Origin: Benincasa hispida
Lineage: Eukaryota > Streptophyta > Magnoliopsida > Cucurbitales > Cucurbitaceae
Assembly: GCF_009727055.1 (NCBI RefSeq)
Contig: NC_052353.1
Coordinates: 43,432,577 to 43,496,576, forward strand
Length of the DNA stretch: 64,000 nt
Direction: 5' to 3'
Each line of letters begins with the position of its first letter. The first letter of the stretch is position 1. Of this stretch, positions 57,504-64,000 are shown piece by piece. Made by a program: the position numbers and the translations under genes. Under the pieces are notes generated by a model, which saw only the letters and a list, made by a program, of their open reading frames with translations, did not search any database and was not told the origin of the DNA.

Positions 57504-59610
57504 CAATGAGGGTCGTCTTAGCTTCCCGCGGGAGTGAAAGTAGGTCATCTATGTTGAATGGTGATGAACTCTTTGGTTCTTCTATTGACTTTAATGGGCC
57601 TGGAACGGTATCTTCGTCCTCCCGGATATTTACAGCATGACATGCAGCAAACTCTGGTGTATCCTCTGAACCCCAATTGCAGAAGTTCTTCGATAGGAAA
57701 TCTGCTAACGTCATCTGTCGTCTGGGACGAGGAACATCCTCGTCTCTCTCGTCAACAGCTTTGGGCCTCCAAGCCTTTTTTCTACCGTTCCTTTTTTGTG
57801 TCTTGCTCCTTCTCTTGTAGCTTTTATGAGAGCATAGCTCTTTTTGGGTAGAGTTCAGTCTTTCCTTCTTACGGCGCGCCACAAGAATCCAGTCTTCGTT
57901 ATCGTCATCGTCAGCGCACTCTCCTCCATTTTGAGGATCTGTAGCCTGGACCTTCTACTGAAACTGCACTACCATAGGTTTGAAGGTCCTAAGTTGGACC
58001 GAGCTCTCCCTTTCTTCATAATATATGATTGGTGCTGCCACCTTGGAGCTACCGTCACTGCAGCATGATTTGTTTGGACCACCTCGTCTAGATCCAGCTT
58101 TATTATCCTCTCACGGGTCAACTTGAGGATCAATTTCTTCAGTACAAAACATTTTTCAACTGGCTGACTAATGACCCTGTGATACTTGCAGTAGTTGGGA
58201 TCATCTACTTTGTCGGCCTATTCCGGTCGTTTACATTCTGGTAGCTGGATAAAGTGGTTCTTTAGTAATTGCTCAAGCATATCCACAACATCAGAGTCAC
58301 GGAATGGGTAGACTTTTCCTGTCGTTCCTTCAGGGTTAGGCGATGTCTTTCGCCTCCTTCGTCTTTCTTTTCTATCTTCTTCTCTTTCCCTTTCGAGGAA
58401 AACTTCAACGAGCTCGTATTAATGACCATTGATTCCTTTATGGCACCTTTCACAATTTTCTCAGTGCCCTTCCCTTCTTCTTGTCTTTCTTCGGTTCGTG
58501 GCCCAGGAAGTCCCTCGTTCCTCTGTTGGCGATACTTAGCTCCATGTCGTGGGCACGGGTCGTCAATTCTTCAAAGGTATGAGGCTTTATTCCCTGCAGG
58601 ATGTAGAGTTCCCAATGCATACTCATGTGCACATTTCTACAACAGATAATTCGGTGAGTCGATCTTTGCAATCCAGACTCAGAGCTCTCCATCGGTTGAT
58701 ATAGTCGACGACCGGCTCCCCCTTCCGTTGTTTGGCGTTTGTCAACTCCATCATGCTGACAGTGCGCCTAGTGCTGTAGAAGTGATTCAAGAATTCTCTT
58801 TCAAGTTGCTCCCAGCTGTCAATCGCCTCAGGGTCTAAGCCTGTGTACCAGTCAAAAGTGTTTCCCTTGAGGGTTCTGACAAACTATTTGACTAGTAGAT
58901 CTCCTCTTGTTCCCGCATTCTCGCATGTTTCTACGAAGTGGGTGATATGTTGCTTGGGGTTGCCTTTTCCGTCGAATTGTTGGAACTTTAGGGATTGGTA
59001 CCCTGCAGGCATTCTCAGATTGTCGATCCTCTGGGTGTATGGCTTGGAATACATGAAGGGAGTTTGAGTCGACCCTCCATATTGAGCTCTTATGGAGGTC
59101 ATGATCATGTCTTGTAGTTGTTGGACCGACAGAAAAGCCACCGAGTCTGACTGTCGACCTTGGTTTTCTTGTAGCACGATCTTCCCCTTGTCAGTTGCTT
59201 TGACCGTAGGTGCTTGTTGGATTCAGCAACCTCTTGAGACTGCATTTGTTCTCTCAGGGCAGCGATCCCATGGTCTCGCTCCTCAACGACTTTCATCAGA
59301 AAGTTAATCTTCCTTTCCATTTCTGGCATGGCCGCTTCTGTCGTCACATCTGCCATCATGACAGAGATCACATCTGGCGGTGAATCTCTTTTCGGCTTAC
59401 TAGAGGCAGAAATAGAGTTGTCAAACAAGGGGTTTTCCTTGATGACAACCCTGCTTTGTGGGGATTCCGTCATTTGCCTCAAGATGTTGTGGCAATGAGG
59501 GAGCTTTGTTCTTGATCTTGCATGACTTATCTTGAGCGGCTGTGGGTGACAGGTCCCATGTATGAGTCGTTTGTAGAGGAAGCCTTGGATGCCATCTTCT
59601 CAGGTGCCAT
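57504..59610 (-). pseudogene. Element D gag
   Basis: The ATG at 59610 (MAPEKMASKASSTNDSYMGP) parallels that of E at 31626. Then SPQSRVVIKENPLFDNSISA (59460), RKINFLMKVVEERDHGIAAL (a helical stretch, 59305), MPAGYQSLKFQQFDGKGNPK (near 59005), and a C-terminal region with PRPRRQMTLADFLSKNF (near 57720) and FNIDDLLSLPREAKTTLIEA at the break. Several stops and shifts (58884, 58690, 58450, 57885) make it inactive. Confidence 0.87.
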
Positions 59611-59673
59611 TTGCATTGTTTGGATGTTGAGAAAGAGATGAGAGGTAGAGATGTCCTACCAGGCATGCCAATT

Positions 59674-60604
59674 TGTTCATACGAGGCTTTCGGAGAAACT
59701 TGTTTCATGGAGTTGAACTTGAGTTGGTGTTGATGTTGAAGTTGATTTGATGCGATGTGGTTCGATCTCTAATACTTGATCCTCTGATTCTCTCTCAGTT
59801 GGGTGAATGTGCTTGACTTGAAGAAGAAAAGCATCGAACGTTCTTGAAGTAGAAGTCTTGGAAGAGTCTTTGTGTCTTCAAGGGTCTTCTATCTTCTAGG
59901 AGTGCAGCTTCAGAAGTCTTAGAAGTCTTCTGCTTATTGATGAATTCTCTGAATTCTCTGAATGTAGAAAAATCCTTGTGTCTTCAAAGGACTTCAGTAT
60001 TCAGAATGCTTGTATCTTCAAAGGACTTTAGTCTTCAAAATGCTTGCATCTTCAAAGGACTTCAGTCTTCAGAATGCTTGTATCTTCGAAGGACTTCAGT
60101 CTTCAGGTGTGGTCAGCTTCAGGAGTCAAGGGAGTCTTCTGATTGTAGAGAATTCCCTTTAAGCTCTCTGAAATGAAGAATTGCTGACCCCTCAAAATGA
60201 GAGAGATTCTCTATTTATAGAGTTCACAGGTGGGCTTGGGTTTGGTCGATCCATAGGTCTGGCCTTTGGGCCCAATTAGTTGCACTTGGGCTTGGTTGGT
60301 CCATAGGTTTGGCCTTTGAGCCCAATTAATCGGATTTAAGTCTGATTTGATATTTGGGTTAAATTCAGCCTATTTTTGGGTTTAGTTGGACTTTGACCCA
60401 AATAATAATATCAAATTATGTCAAATTAATTTATGTGATTCAACGGTCATGATAAAACCACGTGGCGTCATCGAAATTTGTCTTCAACTTCAATTCAGGA
60501 CAATTGTCAACTCCTAATTGAGCCCAAATTATTTGGAATTTCGTCATTGATTTAGTAAATGACATGGCAATTTGTGATTGGTCTAAAATTTCTCTCATTC
60601 AACA
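59674..60604 (-). repeat. 5' LTR of element D
   Basis: On the minus strand it starts TGTTGAATGAG at 60604 and ends ATGAACA at 59674, 931 bp, with inverted TGTT/AACA ends. The outer flank is AT-rich host-like sequence. The inner flank, minus strand TTGGCATGCCTGGTAGGAC, is the likely PBS; I cannot name its tRNA with confidence. Confidence 0.85.
59964..60110. repeat. 34-bp minisatellite in the D LTR, four to five units
   Basis: Units start at 60008, 60042 and 60076 (exactly 34 bp apart) plus flanking partial units, each with GCTTGTATCTTCAAAGGACT. Homologous to the shorter array in the E LTR. Confidence 0.88.
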
Positions 60605-61910
60605 ATAATATGTAATTATATGGATCATAGACTTTTTTTTTCTACTTTTGTTAGAATTGATTGTAAATCTATAGATATCATCCAATTAGGTAACAACATG
60701 GAGAGATTTTATTTAAATTTTAAAATTATTCAAACTATGAAAGAAATTCAATTATGAGAGAATTTAGGAGGATTAATTTTTAGAATTAAAACAAATGAAT
60801 ATAAATCATAGCCTAAAAACTAATAACCTTGAATTCAAATATTTGTCTCTAAACTAAAAATAATTAATTTAATTTTTATTTGAATGATTTGATCAATCAT
60901 GATAATTCTTCTCTATTTAAAAAAACACAAAAAAATCTTTTTATAGAGATATGTGTCCTTTACTTAATTCATTTGATTATCTTCTCATTTTAAAACATTA
61001 TTTGAACCATTTTTTTTAAATTGTGATAATCCTTTCTTATTTTAAAAAAGTTAAGAGAATTTGATTACCTTATTAATTTTAAACCTTAAATTAAATGAAA
61101 ATATTTTCCTAATTTATTACAAATTTCATGATAATTAATTGTCTCTTAGTTAATTAATTTAGACTTGATTGTCTTCTTAACTTTAAACTTGATTTAAACC
61201 AATATTAAAAAGATTAGTGATAATCCTTCCTTATTTAAAATCAATGATTGGATTATTTGATTACACTAATATTTTTTTACATTTTATTTATTTTGAATAG
61301 GATGATTTGTTTATTCGGTTAATTCTAAATTTTAATTTTAAAAAATATTATTTATTTTTCTTTTCTTTTCTTTTTTAAATTAAAATTTCTCCGTTGAAGA
61401 AAGATAACAAAAAGATATTGTGCTCCTAGTTTCATTTTTTTTAATTTTAATTTAAACCAAAATATTAAACCAAGAAAGATATGTATTTTAAACTTTATTT
61501 GAAAATTATAAAGATGGTGCAATTACAACAAAAGTGAAAAGGGAAAATACAAAACAAAAAAAAAAAAAGAGAGAGCATGAAACAATAAAAATTACTATAA
61601 ACCCTAAAACTCGTTGGTGTGAACTTATATTTATAAAATTTTAAAAGTGGAAAAACTACACAAGCATAAAACATAAAACGGTTGATCACTCTCTCCTTTG
61701 TCTCTCTGTCGTCGATCTCTAAATTGATTGAAGATTAATGCTACAAACAAAATTTCTAAAATAATAACAATAATAATAAATCTTCAATATATGGGAACAA
61801 TGTTGCTATTAATTCATTGAATTATTAAAATATTATTCCATAACAAAAAATGGAAAGGTTTTATAGATCATCTTTGGATATGTAAAAGTTCATCCTTCCA
61901 TATCAATATA
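60605..61910. other. AT-rich host sequence with a diverged ~100-bp tandem repeat
   Basis: No gene or retroelement signal. A phrase with ATTTGATTA, TTTTAAA…TTGAAC and GTGATAATCCTTTCTTATTT recurs about four times at 60880-61260 with ~90-110-bp spacing. Remaining parts are poly-A/T-rich. The ORF at 61495-61689 (-) has no recognisable content. Confidence 0.6.
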
Positions 61911-61914
61911 TGTC

Positions 61915-61923
61915 TATATATAG
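61915..61923 (+). promoter_or_regulatory. TATA box of the organ-specific protein gene
   Basis: TATATATAG lies 48 bp upstream of the ATG at 61971, which would leave a short 5' UTR of about 20-25 bases. Confidence 0.7.
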
Positions 61924-61970
61924 AGCAAGATTTGGAGAGTTTTTCAAGGGAACTCAGCAAACGGGAAAGT

Positions 61971-63316
61971 ATGAAGGGGCTTGTCTTCATCACTTTCTTC
62001 TTACTTATGTTGGTAATATTTAGCTATTACATTCATCTGCTTACATTTTTAAAGGCACTTATTTTAATTTTGAATAGCATTGTCGGTGTGTTTGGAATAC
62101 ATTTTTAAGTATTTCATTTTAAAAATAAATCATTTTAGAATAAATTGGAGTGTCCGACAATCACTCAAACTAATTTTTCAAGTGTTTTTTAATTAATTTT
62201 TATCAAAAGTGTTTAAATAAAGATGAGTTTTTTTTTTTAAAAAAGAATACTTTTTTCTCGAGTTAATTCAAACAGACTCTCCATCGATGCAACTCTAACC
62301 ATTTGCATGTGGTAGAAGTATGAAATCAATTTTGCATTTATTGTGCATTGTATTTGATGCATGTTGGATAATTCTCTTATTTTTTTTCTCTTTGCTTCTT
62401 TTGTGGGGAATTTAGTTTGCAAACACCATAGAATCAAGGCATGAGCCAAGAGATCATCATTGGAGAAATTTGGTCAAAGATGAAGCAATTAAAGACATTA
62501 TTCGTTCTGATCCAAACTCTCTTCTTTCTGAGAATAAAATGGATGATTGCGCCCAAACTTTGAAGCGGGGAGATGGAAAGCTTTTCATCAAGAATATTGA
62601 ACCTCACCAAGTGTTTCATTTTATCCAGATGACGCCAAAACGAAGCTTTTTTATCGAGGATGTTGAACCACAATCAAGTATCCCATTTATTATCAATAAC
62701 ATCAAAAATTTAGAACCACAACCAAGTGCCATGTTCGATCTAGATGATATCGAAATAAAGCTAGCCAAAGATATAGAACCACGACCAAGTATAATATTTT
62801 ATCCTAATGATGTCAAGATAAATCTTTTTACTAAAGATATAGAACCACGACCAAGTATAACATTTTATCTTGATAATGTCAAGACAAAATTTTTTATCAA
62901 AGATATAGAACCACGACCAAGTATAACATTTTATCCTGATGATGTCAAGACGAAGTTTTTTACCAAAGATATAGAACCACGACCAAGTATAANGACCAAG
63001 TATAACATTTTATCCTGATGATGTCAAGACGAAGTTTTTTACCAAAGATATAGAACCACGACCAAGTATAACATTTTATCCTGATGATATCAAAACAAAG
63101 GTTTTTACCAAAGATATAGAACCATGACCAAGTATAACATTTTATCCTGATGATGTCAAGACAAAGCTTTTTACCAAAGATATACAACTACGATCAAGTA
63201 TAACATTTTATCCCGATGAAGTCAAAACAAAGCTTTTTACTAAAGATATACAATCATGACCAAGTATAACATTTTATCCTGATAATGTCAAGGCAAAGCT
63301 TTTTACCAAATCTTGA
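61971..63316 (+). CDS. Organ-specific protein (S2/P4, DUF2775 family), secreted tandem-repeat protein, possibly truncated
   Basis: Two exons: 61971-62012 (MKGLVFITFFLLML) and from 62416 (FANTIESRHEPRDHHWRNLV…). The donor is TTG|GTAATA and the acceptor GAATTTAG|TTTGC, phase 0, intron 403 bp. Joined, they give a signal peptide (cleavage probably after …NTIES) and the family's N-terminal signature, WRNLVKDEAIKDIIRSDPNS followed by LLSENK. The rest is an array of ~22-residue units (KDIEPRPSITFYPDDVKTK), the E-x-R-P-S/N motif typical of these plant proteins. The function of the family is not established; it is reported as organ-enriched and secreted. CGA-to-TGA changes create stops at 63125-63127 and 63257-63259, and the array frame ends at 63314-63316. 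An N join at 62993 adds 13 bp and shifts the raw frame. It is either an allele truncated near 63127 or a young pseudogene. Confidence 0.88.
62013..62415 (+). other. Intron of the organ-specific protein gene
   Basis: It begins GTAATA, ends TTTCTCTTTGCTTC…GAATTTAG, AT-rich, 403 bp. The intron falls inside the signal-peptide coding region, as I recall for members of this family. Confidence 0.8.
62767..63307 (+). repeat. 66-bp coding tandem repeat (22 residues per unit)
   Basis: Unit starts: 62767, 62833, 62899, 62965, then 63044 (66 + 13 because of the join at 62993), 63110, 63176, 63242. Units are 80-98% alike. Three older, diverged units precede it (ENIEP, EDVEP and KNLEP type, 62590-62760). 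Confidence 0.92.
62981..63005. repeat. Assembly join inside the gene: 12-bp overlap around a single N
   Basis: GACCAAGTATAA occurs at 62981-62992 and again at 62994-63005 with N at 62993. Collapsing the 13 extra bases restores the 66-bp period and the reading frame. The true number of repeat units here is unknown, because contigs ended inside the array. Confidence 0.88.
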
Positions 63317-63389
63317 GAATCTCGAAGCTAAAGAGCTCTCTATCGATGCTCACCAGGGTGAGGCTGACATACAAGAGGCACAAGCTTAA
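63309..63389 (+). pseudogene. Out-of-frame C-terminal tail of the organ-specific protein
   Basis: In the frame +1 to the repeat array, NLENLEAKELSIDAHQGEAD and IQEAQA run to a TAA at 63387-63389. The acidic composition suggests a former C-terminus, now out of register by one base. Confidence 0.55.
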
Positions 63390-64000
63390 TGTTATATCAA
63401 AACAGCCAGAGAGGAAAGGAAGAGAATAAATATCAAGTGAAGAAATTTGATGGAACCTTTAAGAATCCCTAATGCTATGATTCAACATGTTTATGGTTTG
63501 TTTAGTTTACTTTTCTGTTGAATGTGATGTGACCTTAGTAAAAAAATGAAGTTGTTTGTATGAATAAAATTATGAGCAAACAATCTGTGTTTTTCCTTCC
63601 AAATCAAATGTGGGATGCTATGGGTTAAACAATGTAACACATATTATGAATGAAATAAGTTTGATGATATCTACTTGATATTGATGCATGGCACTTCTTT
63701 GTGGTATTTTTTTTCTATGTATGTTTCTCCATTAATAAAATACAAACTTGTTTAAAGTTAAAGATCTGTTTCAAAAACTGTGTTTCTCAGAATTTTGTTT
63801 CTTTTCCTTTCATATTCATACATGTACCCATATTCCCATCTCTCTTCCCCCTTTATATACTCATCCCTATTCTCTTCTTCATCTCTTTTCTTTCCTTTCT
63901 TCTATCCTAATTTTTCTATTTAGTCCTTGTTTGATAACTATTTGGTTTCTGATTTTAATTTTTGAAAATTACGCCTATAAACACCTATATCATCCTCAAA
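63390..64000 (+). other. 3' flank of the gene
   Basis: AATAAA at 63563-63568 is a plausible polyadenylation signal, ~175 bp after the tail stop. The rest is AT-rich with pyrimidine tracts and no supported gene (the ORF at 63701-63910 is Phe/Ser low complexity). Confidence 0.55.

Larger units (their letters stand above)
57499..60604 (-). mobile_element. Element D, upstream half (5' LTR and gag)
   Basis: On the minus strand: LTR 60604-59674, PBS-like region, gag from 59610 to 57499. The frame is open across the array insertion point and continues at 38234 downward. Same family as E. Confidence 0.88.

Noticed and set aside
22014..60110. Short regularly repeated sequences resembling a CRISPR array
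   Set aside because: The repeats are contiguous tandem units without unique spacers, in plant nuclear DNA.
61495..61689. Minus-strand ORF, hydrophobic, 64 codons
   Set aside because: AT-rich intergenic sequence with poly-A/T runs; no start context or family signature.
63701..63910. 69-codon Phe/Ser/Ile-rich ORF after the host gene
   Set aside because: Pyrimidine-rich low complexity; nothing to support a gene.

Overview
The window is nuclear DNA of a dicot plant, about 95% of it nested, decayed LTR retrotransposons. One host gene, an organ-specific (S2/P4, DUF2775-type) secreted repeat protein, sits at the right end. The element families look like those I associate with cucurbits, but that is an impression, not a test. 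There are no rRNA, tRNA or CRISPR loci. All calls rest on reading the sequence by eye; no alignments or searches were run. Element names (copia-1, A, B, C and so on) are local labels.

Layout, left to right. (1) 1-6865: Ty1/copia element copia-1 (+), 5' LTR outside the window, all coding modules broken, 3' LTR rich in TTGAC boxes. (2) 6866-8699: an antisense Ty3/gypsy LTR fragment. (3) 8700-13030: 5'-truncated copia-2 (+), with an ACGATCG-rich tail. (4) 13568-17513: copia-3, two LTR blocks around a primer-binding site (PBS) and a gag fragment. (5) 17514-18264: AT-rich, probably host sequence. (6) 18265-22013: element C (+), a gypsy element without gag or pol. (7) 22014-22439: a ~35-bp minisatellite. 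(8) 22440-29879: element F (-), gypsy LTR, tRNA-Asp-type PBS, gag and a long charged extra ORF with a plant transposon-protein-like domain, but no pol. (9) 29880-32855: element E (-), gag and LTR of a Tat-like gypsy family, carrying two minisatellites. (10) 32856-33819: chromovirus debris. (11) 33820-38239 plus 57499-60604: element D (-), a Tat-like gypsy element split in two by (12) 38240-57498: a tandem Athila-like structure LTR-A-LTR-B-LTR sharing its middle LTR. This is flanked by the 5-bp duplication TGCCT, and removing it restores D's reading frame. (13) 60605-61910: AT-rich host-like sequence with diverged tandem repeats related to those at 17.5-18.2 kb. (14) 61915-63570: the organ-specific protein gene.

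The most interesting signals are non-coding. The Athila-like LTRs start with a hairpin whose stem bases change in compensating pairs between copies while the loop stays GNRA. A ~44-bp motif containing the G-box CACGTG occurs twice in the 3' untranslated region of A, B and C, and is kept in C although all coding sequence is gone. A second hairpin sits just before the polypurine tract (PPT).

The assembly has clear artefacts. A 38-bp Nextera mate-pair junction lies at 40233-40270. Five single-N joins and one 19-N join are flanked by duplicated sequence. A 780-bp gap removes most of the integrase of element B. One of the joins lies inside the host gene.
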